A stretch of 64,000 nucleotides of DNA from Bacillota bacterium (GCA_030024085.1 JASEJE010000004.1:1-64000), one strand, 5' to 3'. Counted from the stretch's first letter, positions 45,951 through 56,021 are shown. A program made the numbers and translations. The notes: a model not told the origin generated them from the letters alone.

Positions 45951-47447
45951 GTGCGCGGCGCCGTAATCTCGTACGCCGATAAGGTGCGCTCCTTTTCAAC
46001 GAACGCGAGACTGTTCCTTCTTAGCACGGCGCTGGGTTCGCTACAATCAGGCATCCTCCAGGTTGTCCTGGCGCTCTACGTCGTCGCCCTGGACCACGGC
46101 CGCGACTTCCTGGGCGTCATGACGGGCCTCGGCGCCCTTGTCACAGGCATTGTGAGCCTTCCGGCCGCAGCGGTCGCGCGAGCAACCGGCCATCGGAAGG
46201 CTCTTCTCGTCGGCACGGCCATCGCTGCATCCGGGGCACTTGGCATCTCACTCTCGTCGGCACGGACCTGGCTTCTTCTCTTCCAGGGGATCCTCGGGGC
46301 CGGCACCGCCTTCATCTTCGTCAATACTCCGCCCTTCCTCGCTGAGAACAGCAGCGACACGGAGAGAACCTACCTCTTCAGCGTCAACAGCACGATGCTT
46401 CTTGCGGTGGCGGTGGTGGGGAATTTCCTCGGCGGAACGCTCCCGAACGTTTTCGGCCTGGCCGTGCCGGGCTGGGCTTCATCGTCGCCTGCGGCTTTCC
46501 GGGCCGCCATGCTGGTGGGAGTGGCTTTCATCGCGGCATCCGCACTTCCCTTGCTGTCGATGAGGGAGGCGCAGCAGCAGGGTGGCGGGGCTGCGAGCGA
46601 GGGTCCGGCCCTTGCGGGAAAGTGGTCGCCGGGGCGCGTGTCCGGTGCTGACTGCTCCGGAGGGTCCGAGGGTGTGGGCTGTCGCTCTGCACGGGGCGCG
46701 CGGAGCGGTCGCCACCGACTGCGCCTGATGGGGCAGTTCGTTACGACGTCAGCCATCATGTCGCTCGGGGCGGGGATGATGGTGCCGTTTCTGTCCGTGT
46801 TTCTCGCGGACAAAGGGGCAAGCTCTTCGTTCATAGGAGCCGTCTTCGCAGGCTCGATGGTCATGACGATGCTCGGAACGGTTGTCGCTCCTGCGCTGGC
46901 CGAGCGCTGGGGGAAGGTGAAGACCGTCGCGCTCACCCAGATCGCGTCGACGCCGTTTCTCGTGGCGATGGCGCTCTCCGGGAACCTCCTGCTTGCCGTC
47001 CCTGCCATGCTGGTCCGGTCCGCTCTCATGAATATGTCCGGGCCGGTGGACGGAAGCTTCAGCATGGAGGCGGTGGACGCGAGGGACCGTGCCGTGCTGA
47101 GCAGCCTTCGCGGCATGTCCTGGAACCTTGCCTGGGCAGGGGGGAGCGTGCTCGGAGGAATCATGATCGAACGGTCGGGATACGCTGCGCCTTTCCTGGT
47201 AACGGCAATCTTGTATCTTGCATCTGCCCTCCTGTACGTGCTATTCTTTTCTAAACTGGATTCGCGCCACAGCGGCCGAAGCGGCCAAGCCAGCCAAAGC
47301 CCCCAGAGGGGCCAGAGCGGCCGGAGGGGCCCAAGCGGCCCGAGCGGCTCGAGCGACCATACCGGCCATACTGGTCGCGCTGGCTACACCGGCCATGCCG
47401 GGGCGGCACCACGTGGGAGGAGAAGCGAGTGGGTACGGAGCCAATGA
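45951..47447 (+). CDS. MFS transporter with low-complexity mid-loop and repetitive C-terminal tail
   Basis: 12-TM-like hydrophobicity; tail RHSGRSGQASQSPQRGQSGRRGPSGPSGSSDHTGHTGRAGYTGHAG. Confidence 0.85.
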   Translation: MRGAVISYADKVRSFSTNARLFLLSTALGSLQSGILQVVLALYVVALDHGRDFLGVMTGLGALVTGIVSLPAAAVARATGHRKALLVGTAIAASGALGISLSSARTWLLLFQGILGAGTAFIFVNTPPFLAENSSDTERTYLFSVNSTMLLAVAVVGNFLGGTLPNVFGLAVPGWASSSPAAFRAAMLVGVAFIAASALPLLSMREAQQQGGGAASEGPALAGKWSPGRVSGADCSGGSEGVGCRSARGARSGRHRLRLMGQFVTTSAIMSLGAGMMVPFLSVFLADKGASSSFIGAVFAGSMVMTMLGTVVAPALAERWGKVKTVALTQIASTPFLVAMALSGNLLLAVPAMLVRSALMNMSGPVDGSFSMEAVDARDRAVLSSLRGMSWNLAWAGGSVLGGIMIERSGYAAPFLVTAILYLASALLYVLFFSKLDSRHSGRSGQASQSPQRGQSGRRGPSGPSGSSDHTGHTGRAGYTGHAGAAPRGRRSEWVRSQ

Positions 47448-48166
47448 TCAAGGTGGTCGGGCTGAACAAACACTTCGGCCGACTGCACGTGCTGCGGGAC
47501 GTGAATTTCGAGGTGGCGAAGGGAGAGGTCGTGGTTATCCTGGGCCGCAGCGGCTCAGGGAAGAGCACGCTCCTTCGGTGTCTCAACTACCTCGAACCTC
47601 CGGATAGCGGGGAGATATGGATCGATGGGCAGCGCGTGGACCCGCGCAGGACCAACCTGCAGGCGCTCCGCGAGGAGATGGGGTTCGTCTTCCAGCACTT
47701 CAACCTCTTTCCGCACCTCACGGCCCTCGATAACGTCACGCTCGCGCTTCGCGTCGTGAAGAAGATGCCGGAGGCTCACGCCCGCGAGATCGGCATGGGG
47801 ACGCTCGGGAAAGTCGGGCTTGCTGCCAAAGCCGACGCCTATCCGGACCAACTCTCCGGAGGGCAGCAGCAACGCGTGGCGATAGCGCGGTCCATGGCAA
47901 TGAACCCCAAGGTAATGCTGTTCGACGAGCCCACGTCGGCCCTCGACCCCGAGCTCATCGGCGAGGTGCTTGCGGCCATGGAGGACCTGGCAAGGGCGGG
48001 CATGACCATGATCGTGGTGACCCACGAGATGGGATTCGCGCGGCGCGTGGCGCAGCGCGCACTCTTCATGCACGAAGGGTGCTTCATAGAAGCGGGAACA
48101 CCTGCCGAGTTGTTCGAGAACCCGAAGACTCCTGAGGCGAGGACGTTCATCAGCTCCATCCTTTGA
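47429..48166 (+). CDS. Polar amino acid ABC transporter ATP-binding protein (GlnQ-like)
   Basis: GRSGSGKSTLLRCLNYLEPPDSGEI, LSGGQQQRVAIARSMAMNPKVMLFDEPTSALDPE. Confidence 0.95.
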   Translation: MGTEPMIKVVGLNKHFGRLHVLRDVNFEVAKGEVVVILGRSGSGKSTLLRCLNYLEPPDSGEIWIDGQRVDPRRTNLQALREEMGFVFQHFNLFPHLTALDNVTLALRVVKKMPEAHAREIGMGTLGKVGLAAKADAYPDQLSGGQQQRVAIARSMAMNPKVMLFDEPTSALDPELIGEVLAAMEDLARAGMTMIVVTHEMGFARRVAQRALFMHEGCFIEAGTPAELFENPKTPEARTFISSIL

Positions 48167-48307
48167 TCTCCGGTCATCTCCAGTGACCTCCGATGGTCTC
48201 CGGGGGTATCTTCTCCTCGAGGCCGGACGGCTCTGCATTGCGGGGAGGATGCCTCGGCGTGGCGCCCCGCCACATCGTAGCACCGATAGTCGAGGGAGGT
48301 TGTTGCG

Positions 48308-49354
48308 GTGCAGGAAGCCATCAACCTTATGAGCGACACAGTCACCCTTCCAACCCCGGACATGTTGCACGCCATGACGACGGCGCCCCTCGGCGACGAC
48401 GTGACACGCGAGGATCCGACAGTCAACCGCCTCGAGGCGCTGGCGGCCGAGCGGCTTGGCAAGGAGGCGGGCCTTTTCGTGGCGAGCGGCACCATGGGCA
48501 ACCTCGTCGCCGTGCTCGCCCACACCCAGCGCGGCGATGAGGTCATCATGGAGTCCGAGTGCCACATGTATTACTACGAGGTAGGGGGCCTGGCAGCGGT
48601 CGCCGGCGTCATGCCAAGACTGGTTCCGGGCAGGCACGGCATACTCGATCCCGATGACGTGGCCCGCGCGATAAGAGGTGCGAACATTCACTACCCGACG
48701 CCGCGTCTCGTCGCGGTGGAGAACACCCACAACCGCGGGGGCGGCACAGTCACCCCCATCAACGTCATGACCGCCATCTGCAACATCGCGCGGTCCAGGG
48801 GCCTCGCCACCCACCTCGATGGCGCCAGGATCTTCAACGCCGCCATCGCCCTTGGCGTGGATGCACGGGAGATCGCCCGGCCGTTCGATTCTGTCATGCT
48901 CTGCCTGTCGAAGGGGCCTTCGGCGCCGGTTGGCTCGGTGCTCGTGGGGAGTCGCGACTTCATCGAGCGGGCCAGGAAGTGCCGCAAGCTGGTGGGAGGC
49001 GGCATGCGTCAGGCGGGCGTGATTGCGGCGGCGGGGATAGTCGCGCTCGAGAAGATGGTGGACCGGCTCCGGGAGGACCATGAGAACGCCCGCCTGCTGG
49101 GGGAGGGCCTTGCGGATATCCCCGGGATCGCCGTCGACCTGGAGACAGTCCAGACCAACATGGTTTACGTCGACGTGGCCGGCCTCGGAATGGATACCCA
49201 GTCCTTCCTGCGGGAACTCGCCGCGCGTAACGTCAGGGCGTCCGAGCGCCCGCCCACAGCGGTGAGGATGGTCACGCACAGGCATATTTCCCGGGAAAAC
49301 GTCCTCTACGTGCTCGGTGCCGTCAGGGAGATCGCGATGGCCGCATCGAGATAG
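48308..49354 (+). CDS. Threonine-aldolase-family PLP enzyme
   Basis: NLMSDTVTLPTPDMLHAMTTAPLGDDVTREDPTVNRLE, HLDGARIFNAAIAL, CLSKGPSAPVGS. Confidence 0.92.
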   Translation: MQEAINLMSDTVTLPTPDMLHAMTTAPLGDDVTREDPTVNRLEALAAERLGKEAGLFVASGTMGNLVAVLAHTQRGDEVIMESECHMYYYEVGGLAAVAGVMPRLVPGRHGILDPDDVARAIRGANIHYPTPRLVAVENTHNRGGGTVTPINVMTAICNIARSRGLATHLDGARIFNAAIALGVDAREIARPFDSVMLCLSKGPSAPVGSVLVGSRDFIERARKCRKLVGGGMRQAGVIAAAGIVALEKMVDRLREDHENARLLGEGLADIPGIAVDLETVQTNMVYVDVAGLGMDTQSFLRELAARNVRASERPPTAVRMVTHRHISRENVLYVLGAVREIAMAASR

Positions 49355-49766
49355 ACGTGCATCAACCTGCGCCACCGGCCCGCGCTTCGTTCGTGGGCCG
49401 GCGCAGCCCTTTTGGGCCTACAGCGAGACTTCGCCAACTCCCCTCACAACATCTGCTGTAGCACCTCTTGTCTGCGTGAGGCGTCCGCATCCTTGACCAG
49501 GCTCCCGAATATCATGTCGCTAAGGAGAGGTGTCGTTCAAAGGCACTGTGCATGGAGCTGAGACCTCTGTCAGCCCGATCACGCGGGCCCATACCTCCTT
49601 GCAATGGCGAAGGCGGCCATACAGGCCAGGTGAGCTCCCTGGAGGACATGACGCCCCATGGGGACCGGCCACCGACCGGTCTTCCCTGGGGCTTCGTACT
49701 CTCTGGATGGATCACCCGGGCACGCTGTTGCCAAGCAGCAGTGATACCCTGTCGCAGTGCCGGGCC

Positions 49767-51224
49767 TCAATAGGCCTTCGCAAGGTAGACCCAGAGGTTC
49801 GACCTGGACCCGCACCTGATGCAGGCTCCCGGGCGTGGCGATTCAGCGAGGGGAATGCACCTGATGGTGGCGCCCGTCTCCTCTTTGATCACGGCTTCAC
49901 ATCCTTGGTTCCCGCACCAGGGAGCATATACGAACCCTCGCTTCGTCTCCATGACGGCCTTGAACTCGTCGTAGTCTGAGACCCGGTGGGTGTTCTCGTC
50001 CATGAACCGCTTCGCCCTCGAGTAAAGGCCGTCCTGGACCGCCTTGAGGAGATCTCGCACTGCCTGCTCGAGGCCGTCCATGGACGCCGTGGTCTTCTCG
50101 CCGGTATCGCGCCTCACGAGTACCACGTGTCCAGCCTTGATGTCGCGCGGCCCGACTTCGAGCCTCACCGGAACCCCTTTCAGTTCCCACTCGTTGAACT
50201 TCCAGCCGGGTGAGTACTCCTCGCGCGCGTCGAGATCGACGCGCGAGACCTTCGTGAGGCGCGCCTGGATATCGCGGGCTACGGCCAGCACCGTCTCGCG
50301 CGCCGCAGGAGGCATGATGGGCACGATCACCACCTGCGTGGGCGCCACGCGCGGCGGGAGGGCGAGGCCCCGCTCGTCTCCGTGGACCATGATGATTCCC
50401 CCGATGAGGCGGGTGGACACCCCCCACGAGGTCTGCCACACGTGCCTGAGCTCATCGTCCTGGTCCAGGAAAGTGATGTCGAAGACCTTCGCGAAGTTCT
50501 GGCCGAGGTTGTGAGAAGTGCCTGCCTGGAGCGCACGGCCGTCGGTCATGAGCGCCTCGACTGAGTACGTGCGCACCGCGCCTGCGAACTTCTCCTTCTC
50601 GGTCTTTCTGCCTGCGATCACCGGGATGGCAAGGTCCTCAGTAAGGAAGCTGCGATAGACCTCCAGCATCCTGAGGGTCTCCTCCTCGGCCTCCTCGGCT
50701 GTGCGGTGGCACGTGTGGCCTTCCTGCCAGAGGAATTCCGATGTCCTCAGGAAGAGCCGGGTGGTCTTCTCCCACCTGACCACGTTCGCCCACTGGTTGA
50801 TCAACACGGGCAGATCGCGCCAGGACTTGATCCACTTGGAGTACATGTACCCGATGACCGTCTCCGACGTCGGCCTGACGACCAGTGGCTCGGCGAGATC
50901 CTCGCTGCCCGCGCGGGTCACCCAGGCGACCTCTGGCGCGAAGCCCTCCACGTGCTGCGCCTCGCGGCGCAGAAAGCTCTCGGGGATGAAGAGCGGAAAG
51001 TAGGCGTTCCTGTGCCCCGTCGCCTTGATGCGGGCGTCGAGGTGGGCCTGCATGTTCTCCCAGAGCCCGTACCCGTACGGCCGTATGACCATGCAGCCGC
51101 GCACGGGGGCGTAGTCCGCAAGCTCGCTCTTGAGGATGACATCAGTGTACCATTGCGAGAAATCCTCCGCCTTCGAAGCTATGTGCTCAACGAAACCTTC
51201 CTGACCATCCACCTTCTCCGCCAT
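49767..51224 (-). CDS. proS: Prolyl-tRNA synthetase (archaeal/eukaryotic-type)
   Basis: WYTDVILKSELADYAPVRGCMVIRPYGYGLWE, VRPTSETVIGYMYSKWIKSWRDLPVLINQWANVVRWE. Confidence 0.95.
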   Translation of the reverse strand: MAEKVDGQEGFVEHIASKAEDFSQWYTDVILKSELADYAPVRGCMVIRPYGYGLWENMQAHLDARIKATGHRNAYFPLFIPESFLRREAQHVEGFAPEVAWVTRAGSEDLAEPLVVRPTSETVIGYMYSKWIKSWRDLPVLINQWANVVRWEKTTRLFLRTSEFLWQEGHTCHRTAEEAEEETLRMLEVYRSFLTEDLAIPVIAGRKTEKEKFAGAVRTYSVEALMTDGRALQAGTSHNLGQNFAKVFDITFLDQDDELRHVWQTSWGVSTRLIGGIIMVHGDERGLALPPRVAPTQVVIVPIMPPAARETVLAVARDIQARLTKVSRVDLDAREEYSPGWKFNEWELKGVPVRLEVGPRDIKAGHVVLVRRDTGEKTTASMDGLEQAVRDLLKAVQDGLYSRAKRFMDENTHRVSDYDEFKAVMETKRGFVYAPWCGNQGCEAVIKEETGATIRCIPLAESPRPGACIRCGSRSNLWVYLAKAY

Positions 51225-51411
51225 TCGTGTCGGCGCCCGCTGACACCTCCAGCTCCATTCAGGGCGGTCTTCTCAACCCAGACATCGTATCCCTGGAAGC
51301 ACCGAAGGAACCGGGCGCCACTCCCCCTCCTTATAGCGTGATTGTATATGGTGTATCCACTCGCGCGCTGCGAGTCCATGGCCCTTCACAAGCAGGATCT
51401 CAAGAATGCCG

Positions 51412-51608
51412 CTAAGTGAGGATTCGTTAGTTCCCCCGTTTTCGCGCGGCTGTTTGGTTGCCGGTGTTGCACTCGGGGACGGCGCCCCAGGCGTGGCGCG
51501 CTTCGCCAAAATCCCGCCCGTCTTGCCAGTGGCGGGATTCTGACACCCCTCGTGCAATCACCGGCAACCCCTTGCAAAGCCGACGAGCATTTCTGTATCC
51601 TCATCTGG
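51412..51608 (-). repeat. Type-B palindromic element (reverse orientation)
   Basis: CTAAGTGAGGATTCGTTAGTT ... GAGCATTTCTGTATCCTCATC with reversed core TTGCCGGTGTTGCACTCGGGG...CACCGGCAACCCC. Confidence 0.88.
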
Positions 51609-51964
51609 AAGGCGCAAGGACGATCTTCCAGCGTGCTTCCTGCCGGATGCGTGTCCCGTAGTGGCGCCGGCAAGGCCAGTGCCAGTAACGGCAGCAGAGA
51701 CGGCTGCTGTCCCATCCGTCCATCCCTGTCCGCCTCCGTTCGCCCCTGTTCGACCTCCTTCGCTTCCGTTCGACTGCCTTGCCCCGCATCCCGCAACAAT
51801 GCAAAGCCCGATTTCCAGCGGTAACCTTGTTGCAGCACCTACCGCAGGGAGGCGCGCATGCCGGTCTGTCCCCGTACGCGTGCCGGCAGCATGCCGCCTC
51901 GACGCGCAGCGGTTCTTCGGCCTGGCCCAGCCCAGCCCAGCCCGGCCCAGCCCCTTGCTGGCTT

Positions 51965-52255
51965 ACCCCGAAAGAAAAGGCCTTCGTCCCCTATGAGGAC
52001 GAAGGCCTTGACCTCCGTGGTACCACCCCGCTTGGCGTCGCGCCGACCAACCGCCCGTCCGTCCGACTGTGGCAGGCCTGGCAGCGGCAGCGCAACTGCC
52101 CGCTCGTCCCTGCACCGGGCGCCTGCTGGGGCGCGGCGGCGCAGGCTCCCTTTAACGGCGGGAACCCGTCGAACTCATCGTTCGCAGCTCCGGGGTGGGA
52201 TGCCGTCGAGCCCGTGCGGCAGGCCTTGCAGCCGTGAGCCTGCTCTCTAGGCGCC
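51965..52255 (-). ncRNA. T-box leader riboswitch
   Basis: Minus strand: closing stem GCAGGCTC...GAGCCTGC, T-box GGGGTGGTACCACGG, then terminator hairpin. Confidence 0.85.
51974..52009 (-). terminator. T-box intrinsic terminator
   Basis: AAGGCCTTCGTCC-TCATAGG-GGACGAAGGCCTT followed by TTCTTT on minus strand. Confidence 0.88.
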
Positions 52256-52734
52256 GTGGTTCGCGGCGGCCCCCTCATGGCCTGATTTGGGCCGGATTCA
52301 GATGCCTCAACTATAGCATATCCGGCGTCGGAAGGCAACACACGCCTCGCCGCACTGCCTCGCCACACACGCCTCACCGCACAACGAGCCGGCGGCCGGA
52401 GCCTTTTGAGTCCAGCAGGTGGCCGGTGACCAGCCACCACCTTTTCTTGAGGAAGAAGGTAACCAGGGCGAGGTTGTAGAAATGGTAGCCCCAGATCCGT
52501 GAGCTCCAGGGGAGCTTCATGCGAGGCTTCATGCCCAGGCGCGTGGCGCCTTCATGAGATCGGACCGCCCCGCGGGACACCCCGCGCACTTTCGCACCGC
52601 AGCCTCCTTCACACGGCCGGCCCGGGACACCGCGCCAGGAGTCCAGGACCGCCAACCGGTCGTGCCGGAACTCTCCGGGGATTGCGCGGCTGGAAGATCA
52701 GACAGGCACGTTATGAGCAGATTAGGAGACGGGC

Positions 52735-52870
52735 CAACGAGAGAGCGAGCGAGCAGGCGAGCAGGCGGGCAGGCGGGCAGGCGGGCAAGCAAACAAACAG
52801 GTGGGTAGGCAGACAAGCAGATAGGCAGATAGCCACGCCAACGAGTAGGCAGGCAAGCAGGCATGCGGGA
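52735..52870 (+). repeat. Tetranucleotide-phased low-complexity tract
   Basis: GAGC GAGC AGGC GAGC AGGC GGGC AGGC GGGC AGGC GGGC AAGC AAAC AAAC AGGT GGGT AGGC AGAC AAGC AGAT AGGC AGAT. Confidence 0.75.
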
Positions 52871-52890
52871 AGAGGGGAGGAGGGTCACCA

Positions 52891-54072
52891 ATGATCGCAG
52901 GACACGTCGGATTCGGCATGGTTTTCCTTGTGATTGCCGTCGCGGGGGTCGTACTGGCGACGTCGTTTGCGCTGTCGACACGCCCCGCGCTGGCTGCGCC
53001 GGTGAGTGAGACGATCAAGCACTCTCTCGAACCCGACTTCATCGGCGCGCAACTCGTTCGCCTCACGTGGCAGGATTACGACGCGTCGTCCGGAGGGGGA
53101 AGTGGAGGGCGCGGCGCAGGCCGAAACCTCGTCCTCGAGAAAGGGCCCGGGGGCTACGCACCCTCGGGAACGGTGACTTCGAAGCCCCTTTCCACGGCGT
53201 TCCCCTTCAATAACGTCGTGCTCTCGTGGAACATCCTCGCTCCGGAGGGAACGGGGGCGATCGTCGAGGTGCGCGCGGGCTCCGATGCGTCCCGCTGGAC
53301 GGGCTGGTATGAGATAGCGCGCTGGGGAAGGCTGCGCTCCCCGGGCGCGCCCGGCCTCAAGAAAGACGAATCGGGATTCGTCAACGAAGACACCCTCGAG
53401 TTGGGTTCAAAGGCCTCGCTTCTTCAGTACCGGATCACCCTCATCTCCGAAGACCGCGACGCGACGCCTGTGCTGAAGCTGGTGGCGGCGTGTTATGCCG
53501 ACACCTCCAGCGAGGCTGCAGTGCCCGCCTTCGCGCCGCCACGTGATCCTGCGCAGGCTCCCTGGGTACGCGACCTTCCGGTGCCGTTCAGATCGCAGCG
53601 GAGCGAGGACCCCTCCATCGCAGGGCGCATATGTTCTCCCACGTGCGTCGCGATGGTGCTGGAGTATCACGGAGTGGCAGTGCCCACCGCGACCGTCGCG
53701 GCCCAAGCGTACGATAGCCTCAACTCGATATACGGCAACTGGCCGTTCAACACGGCGGCTGCGGCTCTGTACGGCCTCGATGCATATGTCACGCGGTTTT
53801 CAGGATTCGAGCCGGTCCAGGACGAGATAGCGGCCGGCCGACCCGTCATCATCTCCATAAGGTTCGGCCCGGGGCAGCTCAAGGGCGGGCCGCTCAACAG
53901 CACGTCCGGGCACCTTATCGTAGTGCGCGGTTTCACGAAGGACGGAGACGTGATCGTAAACGACCCGGCAGGCCGAACGGAGGCCGAAGGCCACGTGGTC
54001 TACAAGAGGCATGAGCTCCTCCGGGCCTGGAAGAACGGGGTCGCATACATCATTCGGCCGGTGACACCCTGA
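52891..54072 (+). CDS. Secreted C39-like (peptidase_C39_2) peptidase
   Basis: Signal-like N-terminus; LPVPFRSQRSEDPSIAGRICSPTCVAMVLEYHG, GHLIVVRGFTKDGDVIVNDPAG. Confidence 0.88.
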   Translation: MIAGHVGFGMVFLVIAVAGVVLATSFALSTRPALAAPVSETIKHSLEPDFIGAQLVRLTWQDYDASSGGGSGGRGAGRNLVLEKGPGGYAPSGTVTSKPLSTAFPFNNVVLSWNILAPEGTGAIVEVRAGSDASRWTGWYEIARWGRLRSPGAPGLKKDESGFVNEDTLELGSKASLLQYRITLISEDRDATPVLKLVAACYADTSSEAAVPAFAPPRDPAQAPWVRDLPVPFRSQRSEDPSIAGRICSPTCVAMVLEYHGVAVPTATVAAQAYDSLNSIYGNWPFNTAAAALYGLDAYVTRFSGFEPVQDEIAAGRPVIISIRFGPGQLKGGPLNSTSGHLIVVRGFTKDGDVIVNDPAGRTEAEGHVVYKRHELLRAWKNGVAYIIRPVTP

Positions 54073-54125
54073 CGATGGCAAGACCACTATTCGCAGCTCC
54101 GAAACGCAGCAGGAGGTAGCATCAG

Positions 54126-54812
54126 GTGACAGGGACGGTCGTAAACATCGGGACCGTGATAGCGGGCACGGTAGCAGGGCTTGCCTTGCGAAAACGCATG
54201 CCGGAGAAGATATCTCACACGGTCGTCCAGAGCATCGGCGTCTTCACGCTCTTCATCGGCATGAGCATGGCGCTGGAGACGAAGAACGTGCTCGTGGTCC
54301 TCTTCAGCATGGCCATCGGGTCGGTCATCGGGACCGTCATGGACATCGAGGCGTGGCTGGAGCGAACCGCGTCGCGGTTGGAGGCCAGGTTTGCCCGGGG
54401 CGAGAGCGGCGGGCTTGCGAGAGGCTTTGTCGCGGCAAGCCTTCTCTTTTGCGTGGGACCTATGGCGGTCCTGGGATCCATCCAGGACGGCCTCACGGGC
54501 GACTATCGCATCCTGGTGACGAAGGCGATAATGGACGGGTTCTGCTCCATTGCCTTCGCGGCCACCCTCGGAGCCGGGGTTGCGCTGTCGGCGGTGGCGA
54601 TCCTTGTCTATCAGGGCGGGCTGACCCTTGCGGCCACCGCGATAAAGGCGTTCCTGACCGACGCCACCGTCCGGGAGATGACGGCGACCGGAGGCCTGCT
54701 CATCGTGGGCATCGGCATCGATATGCTGGGCATCAAGAAGATCCACGTGGCCAACATGCTCCCAGCCATAGCCGTTGCGCTCGTCCTGGCGCGGCTGGCG
54801 CTCAAGGCATGA
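54126..54812 (+). CDS. DUF554 family membrane protein
   Basis: GTVVNIGTVIAGTVAGLALRKRMPEKI, FCVGPMAVLGSIQDGLTGDYRILVTKAIMDGFCSIAFAATLG. Confidence 0.92.
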   Translation: MTGTVVNIGTVIAGTVAGLALRKRMPEKISHTVVQSIGVFTLFIGMSMALETKNVLVVLFSMAIGSVIGTVMDIEAWLERTASRLEARFARGESGGLARGFVAASLLFCVGPMAVLGSIQDGLTGDYRILVTKAIMDGFCSIAFAATLGAGVALSAVAILVYQGGLTLAATAIKAFLTDATVREMTATGGLLIVGIGIDMLGIKKIHVANMLPAIAVALVLARLALKA

Positions 54813-54963
54813 GCGCGCCCGGAGCCCGGGTGCAACTTCGCGAGGACAGGGCTGGGGCGGTGTCGTGGGCGTCTGGATGGAACGGTGCACGTCGGTTCGG
54901 CAGACCGTCGACTTCAGCAGCGAGGTTTTTGGACGGTCAAGTCAGCGTCTGGAGGTGGTCCAA

Positions 54964-55518
54964 ATGGTATGGCCGCAAGCCGGCCCCGAGAACACACTCG
55001 GGACCCTCAAGATCGCCGTCGAGGCCGCAGGGCGCCACGGCATACGCCATCTTGTCATCGCGTCGAACTCCGGCGCGACCGTGAGAAAGGCCCTGGAGAT
55101 CGGCGCCGGGGACATCTCTGTCGTGTGCGTCACCCATCACGTGGGCTTCAGCGGCCCGGGGGTGGACGAGATGCCGCAGGAGGTGAGGCGCGACCTCACC
55201 TCACGTGGAGTTAAGGTCCTCACCACGACGCACGTCCTCGCGGGGGTGGATCGGTCGCTCAGGTTCAAGTTCGGAGGCGTGTACCCGCCGGAGATAATCG
55301 CAGGAGCCCTCAGGATGTTGGGGCAAGGGCTCAAGGTGTGCGTGGAGATCTCCATCATGGCGCTGGATGCAGGGATCGTCCCTTACGGCGAGCGCATCGT
55401 GGCCGTGGGCGGGACAAGCTCAGGGGCCGACACGGCGGCCATCATCGTCCCCGAACACTCCAACAACGTGTTCGGGCTGAAGGTGGAAGAGATCCTCTGC
55501 AAGCCCAGAACGTGGTAG
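54964..55518 (+). CDS. Pyruvate-kinase alpha/beta-like domain protein
   Basis: GPENTLGTLKIAVEAAGRHGIRHLVIASNSGATVRKALE ... GGTSSGADTAAIIVPEHSNNVFGLKVEEILCKPR. Confidence 0.8.
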   Translation: MVWPQAGPENTLGTLKIAVEAAGRHGIRHLVIASNSGATVRKALEIGAGDISVVCVTHHVGFSGPGVDEMPQEVRRDLTSRGVKVLTTTHVLAGVDRSLRFKFGGVYPPEIIAGALRMLGQGLKVCVEISIMALDAGIVPYGERIVAVGGTSSGADTAAIIVPEHSNNVFGLKVEEILCKPRTW

Positions 55519-55604
55519 ACCCAGTGCCGAGGCTGGGGTCCGGGGTGCCCGGCGCTGGCCCGCCCCGGGGGGCCTCGAGACGGGCCCGTTCATGCCCGCC
55601 AGGG

Positions 55605-55739
55605 TCACGCCCTGCGCTTTACCACGAGGATGCAGGTCTTCTTTCTCCACTTGAACACGGGGCCGATGAGCCTTTCGAGCAGGCGATACACCGCGGGGTC
55701 CTCCTTCCGTCGAGCGGCTCCATGGCGACTCCATACCAT
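55605..55739 (-). CDS. Candidate 44-aa basic small protein (below ORF-track cutoff)
   Basis: MVWSRHGAARRKEDPAVYRLLERLIGPVFKWRKKTCILVVKRRA; GGGGTGA a few nt upstream of ATG. Confidence 0.45.
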   Translation of the reverse strand: MVWSRHGAARRKEDPAVYRLLERLIGPVFKWRKKTCILVVKRRA

Positions 55740-55809
55740 AATATCACCCCGGCGCTTGAAGTGTGCCGCCAGGGGAGGTAAAATGTTACCGGCGCAACCG
55801 GCACCCTAT

Positions 55810-56021
55810 CTGAGTAGATCGCCAGAAATCCGCGCTGCTCTTGAGCGTGCAGGGGATCTCCAGGGTTGCCGGTGTTGCACTCCGGGGACGGCGCGCTCGC
55901 GGCGCGCCTCGTTCGAATTTGGCGCACGGGCCAGCCAAATTCCAGGCGCCCCGCCCTAGCAAGCACCGGCAGCCCCAACGCCGCTGGAAGAAGTGGCGCA
56001 AACTCATGGCGCCGTACTTAT
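55810..56021 (-). repeat. Type-A palindromic element (reverse orientation)
   Basis: CTGAGTAGATCGCC ... GGCGCCGTACTTA; core TTGCCGGTG...CACCGGCAG. Confidence 0.88.

Noticed and set aside
47265-47420. Possible CRISPR-like or VNTR array at the MFS gene 3' end
   Set aside because: Short 9-nt degenerate repeats in frame with the MFS tail; better explained as coding microsatellite expansion
47555-49375. 606-aa minus-strand ORF opposite the ABC ATPase and aldolase
   Set aside because: Shadow ORF; His/Arg/Gly-rich and overlapping two well-supported genes
51386-51838. 150-aa minus-strand ORF between the T-box and proS as the T-box target
   Set aside because: Half of it is repeat-element translation and the rest has no domain-like character
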